Part shown: positions 51,889 through 60,630 of the stretch, in pieces | How positions within the stretch are numbered: the stretch's first letter is position 1 | Layout of the letters: every line of letters starts with the position of its first letter | Source of the DNA: Kluyvera intermedia | GTDB taxonomy: Bacteria > Pseudomonadota > Gammaproteobacteria > Enterobacterales > Enterobacteriaceae | Direction of reading: 5' to 3' | Assembly: GCF_034424175.1 (NCBI RefSeq) | Contig: NZ_CP139986.1 | Location: 4,154,001 to 4,218,000, forward strand | DNA: 64,000 bases | The notes under the pieces: generated by a model | What the model was told of the DNA's origin: nothing | Seen by the model: the letters and a program-made list of their open reading frames with translations, nothing else | Databases searched by the model: none | Position numbers and translations under genes: made by a program

Positions 51889-53043
51889 ATGGAAAAGGTG
51901 CGATTTGGCATTATCGGCGTGGGTAATATCGGGACCGTTCACGCCCGTTACCTGCTGGCGGGGACGGTGAAAGAAGCCTGTCTGACGGCAGTGTGCGACA
52001 ACAATCTCGATAAACATGCGGCCATTCGCCAGCTTGTCGGCGCAGAGATTGAAATATTCAGCGACGCCGAGGCAATGCTGAAAAGCGGGCTGATTGATGC
52101 GGTGATTGTCTCCACGCCGCACTATGACCACCCAGGCCTGTCAATGCTGGCCATGCGCCACGGAATCCATACGTTGTGCGAGAAACCGGCGGGCGTTTAC
52201 ACCGCGCAGGTGCGCGAGATGAACGAATTTGCCCGTGGCTGCAACGTGGTGTTCGGCATGATGTTCAACCAGCGCCCGAACCCGCTGTATCAGAAAGTGA
52301 AAGATCTGATCGACAGCGGCGAGTTGGGCGAACTGCGCCGTTCAAACTGGATTATCACCAACTGGTATCGCTCACAGAGTTACTACAACTCCGGCGGCTG
52401 GCGCGCGACGTGGAAAGGCGAAGGCGGCGGCGTGCTCTTAAACCAGGACCCGCATCAACTCGACCTGTGGCAGTGGCTGGTTGGGATGCCGGTGCGGATG
52501 CGCGCCTTCTGCCAGGAAGGTAAGCATCGCCAGATTGAAGTGGAAAACGAAGTCACCGCTTACGCCGAATACGCCAATGGCGCGACCGGGGTGTTTATCA
52601 CCACTACCGCCGAAGCGCCGGGCACCAATCGCCTGGAGATCGCAGGCGATCGCGGAAAAGTGGTGGTCGAGGACGGCAAGCTGCGCTTCTGGCGGCTGCG
52701 GGAATCTGAAACCGAATTTAACGCCCGCTGGCAAAACGGCTTTGGCGAGCCGGAGTGCTGGGAAGTCACTCTGCCGGTGGCCCCGGAATCCAGTGAACAC
52801 TACGTGGTCACCGCCAACTTTGCCGCCGCCGTGCTGCACGGTACGCCGCTTATCGCCCCCGGCACCGACGGTATTCACGGTCTGACGCTCTCTAACGCCA
52901 TGCACTTGTCCACCTGGACCGACGGCTGGGTTGACCTGCCGTTTGACGAGGCGCTGTTTAAAAAATTACTCGACGAACGCATCGCGCGCTCGGTGGATAA
53001 GCAGGTTGAAAGCAAGACCCTGGATGCCTCCGGCACCTGGTAA
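51889..53043 (+). CDS. Gfo/Idh/MocA family oxidoreductase 1
   Basis: A 384-residue NAD(P)-dependent sugar oxidoreductase. N-terminal Rossmann motif G10-V-G12-N-I-G15 (FGIIGVGNIGTVHARYL), the conserved EKP with Lys99 (LCEKPAG) for substrate binding, and the C-terminal beta-sheet domain with GGGVLLNQDPHQLDLWQWLVG, whose His is a usual catalytic partner. It is the first gene of a cluster of four related but clearly different enzymes. Exact substrate unknown. RBS not obvious beyond AAGGTG ten bases before ATG. Confidence 0.87.
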   Translation: MEKVRFGIIGVGNIGTVHARYLLAGTVKEACLTAVCDNNLDKHAAIRQLVGAEIEIFSDAEAMLKSGLIDAVIVSTPHYDHPGLSMLAMRHGIHTLCEKPAGVYTAQVREMNEFARGCNVVFGMMFNQRPNPLYQKVKDLIDSGELGELRRSNWIITNWYRSQSYYNSGGWRATWKGEGGGVLLNQDPHQLDLWQWLVGMPVRMRAFCQEGKHRQIEVENEVTAYAEYANGATGVFITTTAEAPGTNRLEIAGDRGKVVVEDGKLRFWRLRESETEFNARWQNGFGEPECWEVTLPVAPESSEHYVVTANFAAAVLHGTPLIAPGTDGIHGLTLSNAMHLSTWTDGWVDLPFDEALFKKLLDERIARSVDKQVESKTLDASGTW

Positions 53044-53062
53044 ACCGCAGCAGGAGAGACGT

Positions 53063-54241
53063 ATGTTACGCATTGCCATCGTGGGAACCGGGAATATTTC
53101 CCATAACCATATTCAGGGATATCAGGAGTTTGCCGATCGCTGCCAGATTGTGGCGTTAGTCGATATCTATCCCGAAAAAGCACTAGAGAAAAAAGAGCGC
53201 TACGGACTCACGCAAGCGACGGTATTCAGCAGCCATCAGGCAATGCTGGCGTCGGGCATTGAGGTCGACATCGTCGATGTCTGCACCCCGCCGTATGTGC
53301 ATGCAGAAATCAGCGTCGATGCCCTTAACGCCGGGAAGCACGTGCTGTGCGAAAAACCGATGGCGGCGTCGCTTGAAGAGTGCGATGCGATGATCGCCGC
53401 CCAGCGCGCCAGCGGCAAAATTCTCTCGATTATCGCCCAGAACCGCTTTACCGATGCCTTCTGGCGTTTGAAGCAGGTTGTCGATTCCGGCGAGCTGGGA
53501 AAAATTTGTCACGCGCAGGTGGATTCGTTCTGGTGGCGCGGCCACTGCTATTACGACCTGTGGTGGCGCGGTACGTGGGAAAAAGAAGGCGGCGGCTGCA
53601 CCCTCAACCATGCGGTTCACCATATCGATGCCATTCAATGGATGCTCGGCTTCCCGACTGAAGTGGTGGCGATGATGACCAACGTTGCTCACGACAACGC
53701 CGAAGTGGAAGACCTCTCAGCCGCAATTTTCCGCTATAGCAGCGGCGCGCTAACACAGTTGACCGCCTCGGTGGTGCATCACGGCGAAGATCAGAAGATC
53801 GTCATTCAAGGCGATAAAGCACGGATTTCCGCGCCGTGGGACATGTGGGCCAGCGTTTCCGCCGATAACGGCTTCCCGCAAGAACAGCATGATGATGAAC
53901 GCGAAGCGCGGCTGGACGCCCTATTCCGCAATACGCCGAAGCTGAAATATACCCTGCATACCGGGCAGATTAACGATCTGCTTAACGCGGTTGAACAGCA
54001 CGGCGCACCGCTGATTGACGGTGTGCAGGGCAAACGCTCGCTGGAGCTTATCACCGCTATTTATCAATCCTCGATTACCGGACGGGTGGTTACCCTGCCC
54101 GTCAATCCTGATGAGCCCTGGTATAAAACCGGTGGCCTGGTTTCCCTCGCCCCACACTTCTACGAGAAAGCCGCCTCGGTGGAAAACTTCAGTGAAGTTG
54201 GCGCAATCCCGTTGGGCAAAGATTTGGACAAAGGAGCATAA
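53063..54241 (+). CDS. Gfo/Idh/MocA family oxidoreductase 2
   Basis: A 392-residue enzyme from ATG 53063 (MLRIAIVGTGNISHNHIQGYQEFADRC), with GGAGAG seven bases upstream; an open frame to 52931 overlaps gene 1 and lacks a start signal. NAD motif GTGNIS, EKPMAAS (Lys in LCEKPM) and the C-terminal GGGCTLNHAVHHIDAIQWMLG. It follows gene 1 by 19 bases and precedes gene 3 by two bases, so all are in one transcript. Confidence 0.87.
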   Translation: MLRIAIVGTGNISHNHIQGYQEFADRCQIVALVDIYPEKALEKKERYGLTQATVFSSHQAMLASGIEVDIVDVCTPPYVHAEISVDALNAGKHVLCEKPMAASLEECDAMIAAQRASGKILSIIAQNRFTDAFWRLKQVVDSGELGKICHAQVDSFWWRGHCYYDLWWRGTWEKEGGGCTLNHAVHHIDAIQWMLGFPTEVVAMMTNVAHDNAEVEDLSAAIFRYSSGALTQLTASVVHHGEDQKIVIQGDKARISAPWDMWASVSADNGFPQEQHDDEREARLDALFRNTPKLKYTLHTGQINDLLNAVEQHGAPLIDGVQGKRSLELITAIYQSSITGRVVTLPVNPDEPWYKTGGLVSLAPHFYEKAASVENFSEVGAIPLGKDLDKGA

Positions 54242-54243
54242 AC

Positions 54244-55311
54244 ATGAGCATCAAAGACGGTATGAACTACGCCCCAGTGGGCAAACCACAGCCGGTTGTC
54301 GGCGCGGGTGAGTTTGTTATTGCCGCCGCCGCACTCGACCACGGCCATATTTACGGGATGTGTAACGGCCTGATTGAAGCCGGCGCCACGCTGAAATGGG
54401 TTTATGATCCTGACCCAGCGAAGGTCGATAAATTCGTGCAGCAGTACCCGCAGGTACAGGTTGCACCAACGCTGGAAACTATCCTCAACGACGAGAGCGT
54501 GCAATTGGTTACCGGTGCCGCTATTCCGTCCGAGCGTTGCGCACTGGGGCTGAAGGTGATGGACGCAGGTAAAGACTATTTCACCGATAAAGCGCCGTTA
54601 ACCACGCTAGCTCAACTGGATGCGGCCAAACGTAAAGTGGCGCAAACCGGGCGCAAATATGCGGTCTACTACAGCGAACGCCTGCACGTTGAAAGCGCGG
54701 TGTTTGCCGGGCAGTTAGTGCAACAAGGCGCGATTGGCCGCGTGATGCAAACGCTGGGCGTCGGCCCGCACCGTGAAGGCGAAGGTCGCCCGGACTGGTT
54801 CTACGAGAAGGAATTTTTCGGCGGCATCCTGTGCGATATCGGCAGCCACCAGATTGAACAGTTTTTGTTCTACACCGGCAACAGCGACGCTCACGTGGTA
54901 GCAAGCCAGGTACGTAACGTGAATCACCCGCAGTATCCGCAGTTTGAAGATTTTGGCGACGCGATGCTAGCAGGAGACAACGGCGCAACCGGCTACTTCC
55001 GCTGCGACTGGTTCACACCTGATGGCCTTTCCAGCTGGGGCGACGGTCGCCTGACGCTTTTAGGCACCGACGGCTATATCGAAATCCGTAAATACGTCGA
55101 TATCACCCGCGGCGAGCAGGACGTGGTTTATCTGGTCAACAAAGAGGGTGAGTTCCGCTATCCGGTTGCCGGACAGGTGGGCTTCCCGTACTTCGGCCAA
55201 CTGATTCTGGACTGCCTGAATCGTACGGAAAACGCGATGACCCAGGAACACACCTTTAAAGCCGCCGAGCTGTGCGTGAAAGCGCAAATGCTGGCGAACG
55301 CCGTAGCGTAA
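54244..55311 (+). CDS. Gfo/Idh/MocA family oxidoreductase 3, non-canonical
   Basis: A 355-residue protein of the same superfamily but without the GxGxxG nucleotide motif: the corresponding region reads EFVIAAAALDHGHIYGMCNGLIEAGATLKWVYDPD. The EKP motif is replaced by TDKAPLTT. The C-terminal part (RPDWFYEKEFFGGILCDIGSHQIEQFLFYTGN) retains a conserved His. The lost consensus suggests altered cofactor use, or a role as partner or epimerase; the reaction is unknown. Starts two bases after gene 2. Confidence 0.8.
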   Translation: MSIKDGMNYAPVGKPQPVVGAGEFVIAAAALDHGHIYGMCNGLIEAGATLKWVYDPDPAKVDKFVQQYPQVQVAPTLETILNDESVQLVTGAAIPSERCALGLKVMDAGKDYFTDKAPLTTLAQLDAAKRKVAQTGRKYAVYYSERLHVESAVFAGQLVQQGAIGRVMQTLGVGPHREGEGRPDWFYEKEFFGGILCDIGSHQIEQFLFYTGNSDAHVVASQVRNVNHPQYPQFEDFGDAMLAGDNGATGYFRCDWFTPDGLSSWGDGRLTLLGTDGYIEIRKYVDITRGEQDVVYLVNKEGEFRYPVAGQVGFPYFGQLILDCLNRTENAMTQEHTFKAAELCVKAQMLANAVA

Positions 55312-55320
55312 CGAGAGGCG

Positions 55321-56346
55321 GTGATGAAAACACGTCATGTGGCGATTATCGGCGGCGGGGCTATCCATACCTGTCATGTGGAAGCCCTGAGCCAGCTCCC
55401 TAATGTGGCCTTACGTGCCCTTGTCGATATCGACGGGGATAAGGGAAGCCAGCTGGCGGCGAGCTACGGCTGCCAGTTTTACCTGGATTACCGCGAGATG
55501 CTGCGCGATGACGCCATTGACGTGGTACACATCTGCACGCCGCACTTCCTGCATAAGCCAATGATCCTGGCAGCGCTGGCGGCGGGGAAACAGGTGTTCT
55601 GCGAGAAACCGATGGTCATGAATCCGCAAGAGGTGGCGGAGATTCAGGCCGCTGCCACGGTGGCCCAGCGCCACGTCGGGATCTGTTATCAAAACCGCCT
55701 TAACCCAACCAGCCTGGCTATCCAGCGCTGTATTGAGGAAGGATCGCTTGGTGCCATGCGCGCGATTAAAGCCGTGCTCACCTGGTCGCGTGCCGGGCGC
55801 TATTACAGCGCCAGCCCGTGGCGGGGCAGTTTCGCCACCGAAGGCGGCAGCTTGCTGATTAATCAGGCCATTCATACGCTGGATTTGATGCAGTGGTTTG
55901 GCGAAGGCGTCAGCCGCTTAAAAGGGGTGGTCGACAGCACGTTGCTGGCAGATGAGATCGAGACCGAAGATAGCGCGATGGCGACGATGTGCTTTAACAA
56001 CGGCGCGCGCGGGCTATTTTACGCCAGCAACTGTCACGCCAGCGACTCACCGCTGCTGCTGGAGTTGGAATTCGAGCACGGGATGCTGCGTCTTGCGGAC
56101 AACGTGCTGTGGCAAATCCGTGGCGATGAGCATACCAGTCTTGCCAGCGACGCGTCCCCGGATGGGGTGGGCAAAAGCTATTGGGGCATCGGCCATCAGC
56201 AGGCTATTCACCATTTTTATCAAGGACTCGATAATAATACTGCCGTGAATTATTGCGGTATCCATGAAGCGGCAAAATCATTACAGATAGTTAATGCCAT
56301 TTACCAATCGTCACTATTGAGGAAGTGGGTGAATATAATAGAGTGA
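55321..56346 (+). CDS. Gfo/Idh/MocA family oxidoreductase 4
   Basis: A 341-residue enzyme with a near-consensus Rossmann motif (VAIIGGGAIHTCHVEAL), FCEKPMVMNPQEV for the EKP motif, and GGSLLINQAIHTLDLMQWFGEG in the C-terminal domain. It begins nine bases after gene 3. The transporter gene follows 90 bases later. Substrate unknown. Confidence 0.86.
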   Translation: MMKTRHVAIIGGGAIHTCHVEALSQLPNVALRALVDIDGDKGSQLAASYGCQFYLDYREMLRDDAIDVVHICTPHFLHKPMILAALAAGKQVFCEKPMVMNPQEVAEIQAAATVAQRHVGICYQNRLNPTSLAIQRCIEEGSLGAMRAIKAVLTWSRAGRYYSASPWRGSFATEGGSLLINQAIHTLDLMQWFGEGVSRLKGVVDSTLLADEIETEDSAMATMCFNNGARGLFYASNCHASDSPLLLELEFEHGMLRLADNVLWQIRGDEHTSLASDASPDGVGKSYWGIGHQQAIHHFYQGLDNNTAVNYCGIHEAAKSLQIVNAIYQSSLLRKWVNIIE

Positions 56347-56436
56347 TCGTCATCCACTATTTCCTGCTGTCAATAATATAAGGTGCAGAGCTGACTCTGC
56401 ACTGAAACACCCTACCAGTACAGGAATAATAATATT

Positions 56437-57981
56437 ATGGTAAAACCAACCGAACGCCGCGTTGGCTATGGCATCGCTATAGGCTACGGGGTAACCGATC
56501 TTTTTGGCGGCGGCGCCTTTGCCGTTATAGGAACATGGCTTTTATTTTTTTACACCACCTATTGTGGTTTAACCGTATTAGAAGCCGGGTCAATATTTGC
56601 TATCGCACGTATTATTGATGCGATATTAAGTCCGGTGATGGGCTACATCACCGATAACTTTGGTAACACCTGGCTTGGGCGTAAGTTTGGCCGACGCCGC
56701 TTCTTCTTGTTGATAAGCTCACCGCTGATGTTCCTCTACGCGCTGGTGTGGGTTACCGACATGAATTACTGGTACTACCTGGGAACCTATCTGTCGATTG
56801 AACTGCTGTCCGCCATGGTGCTGGTGCCGTGGGAAACGCTGGCCGCAGAGATGACCAACCGTTTTAGCGAACGTACCAGGTTGTCGGGCGTGCGTATGAT
56901 GTGCTCGGCGCTTGGCGGTTTTCTGGCGGTCTCCATTCCCGGTATCATTATGCAATATACCGGTAAGGATAACTCACTAACCTACACGCTCACCGGTATG
57001 GTCTTTGCAGTTATTTACTGTGTCGCGGTATTTACCACCTGGGCCTGCACCTGGGAAGCCAAAGATGTTCGTGAAGAATATGAATTCCAACCGGATAATC
57101 AACGCAGCAGCGGTCTTTTAAACCATTTAAAATATCTGGTGCTCGATCTTATTTCTTCATTCAAGATAAAAATATTTCGTCAACATATTCTGATTTATAT
57201 CTGCTCATTTACCGCCATGGATGTGTTTGGGTCAGTATTTGCTTATTACGTGGTGTACGCGTTACATCATGATACTGATATGGTTTCCGGCTTATTAAGC
57301 ATTGCCGCCTTTGTTTTAATTCCCGGCACCTTCGGTTTTATGATGTTAATGAATAAGTTTAATCTCACACCATCGGGCGCACTGAGGCTCTCATACGGCA
57401 GTATTTTTGTGGTGCTGGCATTCCTGTTTATCGCTTATATCGGCAACTTGCAGGTACCCACGCTGCTGTTCTCCGCCGTCTTTGTCCTGTTAGGGCTGGC
57501 AAAAGCCGGGCTTTACTACATTCCATGGAACATCTACAGCTTTATCCCGGACGTCGATGAGATCGTGACCCGCCAACGCCGCGAAGGCATTTTCGCCGGT
57601 GTGATGGTGTTAACGCGAAAAAGCACCGTGGCGCTGGCAATCATGCTGATTGGTATCGTGCTGGAAGAAAGTGGCTTTGTGAAAGGTGGCGGTTCTCAGC
57701 CTGCTAGCGCCCTTCACGCGATCATCGGCCTGATGGTATTTGCCACCGCAGCGCTGCTGGCGGTGAGCTTCTACATGACTTACCGCTTCAAGCTTACGCA
57801 GAAAACACACAACCTGCTGGTGAAGGAAGTCGCGCGCCGTAAGCTTGGGGGTAATTCGGAAGACTGCGATCAGGAGACTCGCGAGGTGATTCTGGCGCTG
57901 ACGGGCTACCCTTATGATAAGGTTTGGGATGCGGTGCCAAATGGCAATGCTAAAACCAAGCCGCTGGTGACAAACGGTTAA
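56437..57981 (+). CDS. GPH-family (MelB-type) sugar:cation symporter
   Basis: A 514-residue 12-helix transporter. It starts ERRVGYGIAIGYGVTDLFGGGAFAVIGTWLLFFYTTYCGL, typical of the glycoside-pentoside-hexuronide group, with DAILSPVMGYITDNFGNTWLGRKFGRRRFF in loop 2-3 (the conserved Asp and RxGRR run) and a hydrophilic central loop. It probably imports the glycoside acted on by the oxidoreductases. Last gene of the cluster; followed by a terminator. Confidence 0.9.
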   Translation: MVKPTERRVGYGIAIGYGVTDLFGGGAFAVIGTWLLFFYTTYCGLTVLEAGSIFAIARIIDAILSPVMGYITDNFGNTWLGRKFGRRRFFLLISSPLMFLYALVWVTDMNYWYYLGTYLSIELLSAMVLVPWETLAAEMTNRFSERTRLSGVRMMCSALGGFLAVSIPGIIMQYTGKDNSLTYTLTGMVFAVIYCVAVFTTWACTWEAKDVREEYEFQPDNQRSSGLLNHLKYLVLDLISSFKIKIFRQHILIYICSFTAMDVFGSVFAYYVVYALHHDTDMVSGLLSIAAFVLIPGTFGFMMLMNKFNLTPSGALRLSYGSIFVVLAFLFIAYIGNLQVPTLLFSAVFVLLGLAKAGLYYIPWNIYSFIPDVDEIVTRQRREGIFAGVMVLTRKSTVALAIMLIGIVLEESGFVKGGGSQPASALHAIIGLMVFATAALLAVSFYMTYRFKLTQKTHNLLVKEVARRKLGGNSEDCDQETREVILALTGYPYDKVWDAVPNGNAKTKPLVTNG

Positions 57982-58029
57982 CCTCTGGCAGCTTTACAGT
58001 CCCTTACGCTATACTAGCTTCTGAAAATG

Positions 58030-58056
58030 CCGGCCCATCTTCTTCGGGCCGGTTTT
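58030..58056 (+). terminator. Rho-independent terminator of the sugar cluster
   Basis: CCGGCCC-ATCTTCTTC-GGGCCGG followed by TTTTC; 7 bp perfect GC stem about 50 bases after the transporter stop. Confidence 0.85.
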
Positions 58057-58125
58057 CAATATGTATTTCACACAGATTTATCAACTTCCCCTTCCGAGGA
58101 TCTGGCCAGACGGGCCGGATAAGAT

Positions 58126-59469
58126 ATGTTAAACAGTATACTCATCATACTTTGTCTGATCGCAGTAAGTGCGTTCTTCTCAATCTCTGAGATTTCACTT
58201 GCCGCATCGCGCAAAATTAAACTGAAACTGCTTGCCGATGAAGGCAACATCAACGCCCAACGTGTTCTAAAAATGCAGGAAAACCCCGGGATGTTTTTCA
58301 CCGTGGTGCAAATTGGCCTGAATGCCGTTGCCATCCTCGGTGGTATCGTCGGTGATGCCGCATTTTCTCCTGTATTTAACTCTCTGTTTTCCCAATACGT
58401 GTCTGCGGAACTCTCCGAACAGTTGAGCTTTATTCTCTCCTTCTCGCTGGTTACCGGTCTGTTTATCCTGTTTGCAGACTTAACCCCGAAACGCATCGGT
58501 ATGGTTGCGCCTGAAGTTGTGGCACTGCGCATCATCAACCCGATGCGCTTCTGCTTGTTCATCTTCCGTCCGCTGGTCTGGTTCTTTAACGGCATGGCCA
58601 ATATCATCTTCCGTATCTTCAAGCTGCCGATGGTACGTAAAGACGATCTGACCTCTGATGATATTTATGCGGTCTTCGAAGCCGGTGCGCTGTCTGGCGT
58701 GCTGCGAAAGCAAGAACATGAGCTGATTGAAAACGTGTTCGAACTGGAATCCCGTACCGTACCGTCATCCATGACGCCGCGTGAGAATGTGATCTGGTTC
58801 GATCTGCACGAAGACGAGCAGAGCCTGAAAAATAAAGTCGCTGAACACCCGCACTCTAAGTTCCTGGTGTGTAATGAAGATATCGACCATATCATCGGCT
58901 ACGTTGACTCAAAAGACCTGCTGAACCGCGTGCTGGCAAACCAAAGTATGGCGCTGAACAGTGGCGTGCAAATTCGCAATACGCTGATTGTGCCGGACAC
59001 ACTGACATTGTCTGAAGCGCTGGAAAGCTTCAAAGCGGCCGGTGAAGACTTCGCTATCATCATGAACGAATATGCGTTAGTGGTGGGGATCATCACCCTT
59101 AACGACGTGATGACCACGCTGATGGGCGACCTGGTTGGTCAGGGGCTGGAAGAGCAGATTGTCGCTCGTGATGAAAACTCATGGCTGATTGACGGCGGTA
59201 CGCCGATTGATGACGTCATGCGCGTGCTGGATATCGATGATTTCCCGCAGTCAGACAACTACGAAACCATCGGCGGCTTTATGATGTTTATGCTGCGTAA
59301 GATCCCGAAACGCACCGACTCGGTGAAGTTCTCCGGCTATAAGTTTGAGGTGGTCGATATTGATAACTACCGCATCGATCAGCTTCTGGTGACGCGTATC
59401 GACAACAAACCAACGGTACTGGTACCGAAGCAGGCCGACATGATGGAAAGCGAGCAAAACAACGCGTAA
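58126..59469 (+). CDS. ytfL: Inner-membrane polyamine export protein YtfL (PaeA)
   Basis: A 447-residue protein of the CNNM/CorC-like group: N-terminal DUF21 membrane domain (about 1-195, four helices), a CBS pair (about 210-340, with MTPRENVIWFDLHEDEQSL) and a CorC/HlyC C-terminal domain (about 350-435, SWLIDGGTPIDDVMRVLDIDDFPQ). In Salmonella its homologue PaeA exports cadaverine and putrescine. Start supported by position only (GGATAAG upstream). Confidence 0.9.
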   Translation: MLNSILIILCLIAVSAFFSISEISLAASRKIKLKLLADEGNINAQRVLKMQENPGMFFTVVQIGLNAVAILGGIVGDAAFSPVFNSLFSQYVSAELSEQLSFILSFSLVTGLFILFADLTPKRIGMVAPEVVALRIINPMRFCLFIFRPLVWFFNGMANIIFRIFKLPMVRKDDLTSDDIYAVFEAGALSGVLRKQEHELIENVFELESRTVPSSMTPRENVIWFDLHEDEQSLKNKVAEHPHSKFLVCNEDIDHIIGYVDSKDLLNRVLANQSMALNSGVQIRNTLIVPDTLTLSEALESFKAAGEDFAIIMNEYALVVGIITLNDVMTTLMGDLVGQGLEEQIVARDENSWLIDGGTPIDDVMRVLDIDDFPQSDNYETIGGFMMFMLRKIPKRTDSVKFSGYKFEVVDIDNYRIDQLLVTRIDNKPTVLVPKQADMMESEQNNA

Positions 59470-59495
59470 GCCCTTTTCCACAGGCTAGAAACATC

Positions 59496-59521
59496 AACGG
59501 CTCCCATTGGGAGCCGTTTTC
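59496..59521 (+). terminator. Rho-independent terminator of ytfL
   Basis: AACGGCTCCC-ATT-GGGAGCCGTT followed by TTCAATTCT; a perfect 10 bp stem 27 bases after the stop codon, facing the convergent ytfK. Confidence 0.88.
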
Positions 59522-59546
59522 AATTCTACCGCATTAAGCTTTCAGG

Positions 59547-59753
59547 TTACGCCATCTCAGTTTGCAGACGTAACACCTGGCGGTTCACTTCAGACATCAC
59601 AGATAGGTGCTGCTTGTCTTTAATTTTAGGGAGAACAATTTTCCCTTTATCAAATTCAAAAGCGCCAACGTCCTTGATATACAACCGTCCACGGAACAGG
59701 GTCTTCACATACTTAGCTACCTGAAACGGGTTGTAGCGTTGGAAAATTTTCAT
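59547..59753 (-). CDS. ytfK: YtfK, DUF1107 stress protein
   Basis: A 68-residue cytoplasmic protein (MKIFQRYNPFQVAKYVKTLFRGRLYIKDVGAFEFDKGKIVLPKIKDKQH). E. coli YtfK stimulates SpoT-dependent (p)ppGpp accumulation under phosphate or fatty-acid starvation. Start supported by AGGAG seven bases upstream. Convergent with ytfL. Confidence 0.93.
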   Translation of the reverse strand: MKIFQRYNPFQVAKYVKTLFRGRLYIKDVGAFEFDKGKIVLPKIKDKQHLSVMSEVNRQVLRLQTEMA

Positions 59754-60075
59754 TCTAATCTCCTGCGAGTACTACGCCCTAGTTGATCCACATTTGGCTC
59801 AACGCTCCGGGGCGCAAAGTTAAATACTCGTTAACTATAGTCCATAAAAACTAAGGGCCTCCATCATAGGGGGCCTTATTTACCAATTTATTACAATAAT
59901 TCAGAACTTTCTTTTCAGACATACGACGAAGACAGTATAAGTCTTCGTTTTTATACAATTGTGTGCGTTCCCCCACAAACTGGCACCGTCTTTGCGGGAA
60001 AAGTCCATAAATCGCACTTATGATTAAAACTATCGACCAAGTGGTCGGATCACCTGCATAAAAAAAGGAAAAACC
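59754..60075. promoter_or_regulatory. Divergent intergenic region of ytfK and ytfJ
   Basis: It holds two hairpins: AAGGGCCTCC/GGGGGCCTTATTT near 59852-59880 (imperfect) and ACGAAGAC-AGTATAA-GTCTTCGT followed by TTTT at 59926-59952, terminator-like on the plus strand. No ORF with a start is present, but a short plus-strand transcript ending at 59952 cannot be excluded. Confidence 0.45.
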
Positions 60076-60630
60076 ATGACTCTACGTACGCTTCTCGCGG
60101 TTTCATGCCTGTTAATGCCGTTAATGGCCTCCGCACATAACTTCACAACCGGGCAACGCGTTGCACCCATCGGCGTGGCGGATCGGGGCGAATTGATTCT
60201 CGATAGTGATAAGTTTAGCTACAAAAACTGGAATAGCGCGATGCTGCCTGGAAAAGTGCGGGTGGTGCAACATATTGCCGGACGCTCGTCGGCAAAAGAG
60301 AAAAATGCGGGGCTAATTGAAGCCATTAAGTCCGCCAAACTGCCTCATGACCGCTACCAGACCACTACCATTGTTAACACCGATGATGCCATTCCAGGCT
60401 CAGCGATGTTTGTCCGCAGCAGCCTTGAGAGCAATAAAAAGCTCTATCCATGGTCGCAGTTTGTGGTCGACAGCGATGGTGTAGTGCGTAAAGCCTGGCA
60501 GCTTGATGAAGAAAGCTCTGCGATTGTGGTGCTGGATAAAGACGGCAAGATACAGTGGGCAAAAGACGGCGCGCTGACGACGGCGGAAGTGCAGCAGGTG
60601 ATTACCCTGCTGCATAAGCTGCTGAATTAA
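60076..60630 (+). CDS. ytfJ: Periplasmic protein YtfJ
   Basis: A 184-residue secreted protein with signal peptide MTLRTLLAVSCLLMPLMASA and a thioredoxin-like fold by family (MLPGKVRVVQHIAGRSSAKEKNAGLIEAIKSAKLP). It lacks a CxxC motif. RBS AAGGAAAAA upstream. The 3' end overlaps the convergent cysQ by four bases. Confidence 0.92.
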   Translation: MTLRTLLAVSCLLMPLMASAHNFTTGQRVAPIGVADRGELILDSDKFSYKNWNSAMLPGKVRVVQHIAGRSSAKEKNAGLIEAIKSAKLPHDRYQTTTIVNTDDAIPGSAMFVRSSLESNKKLYPWSQFVVDSDGVVRKAWQLDEESSAIVVLDKDGKIQWAKDGALTTAEVQQVITLLHKLLN

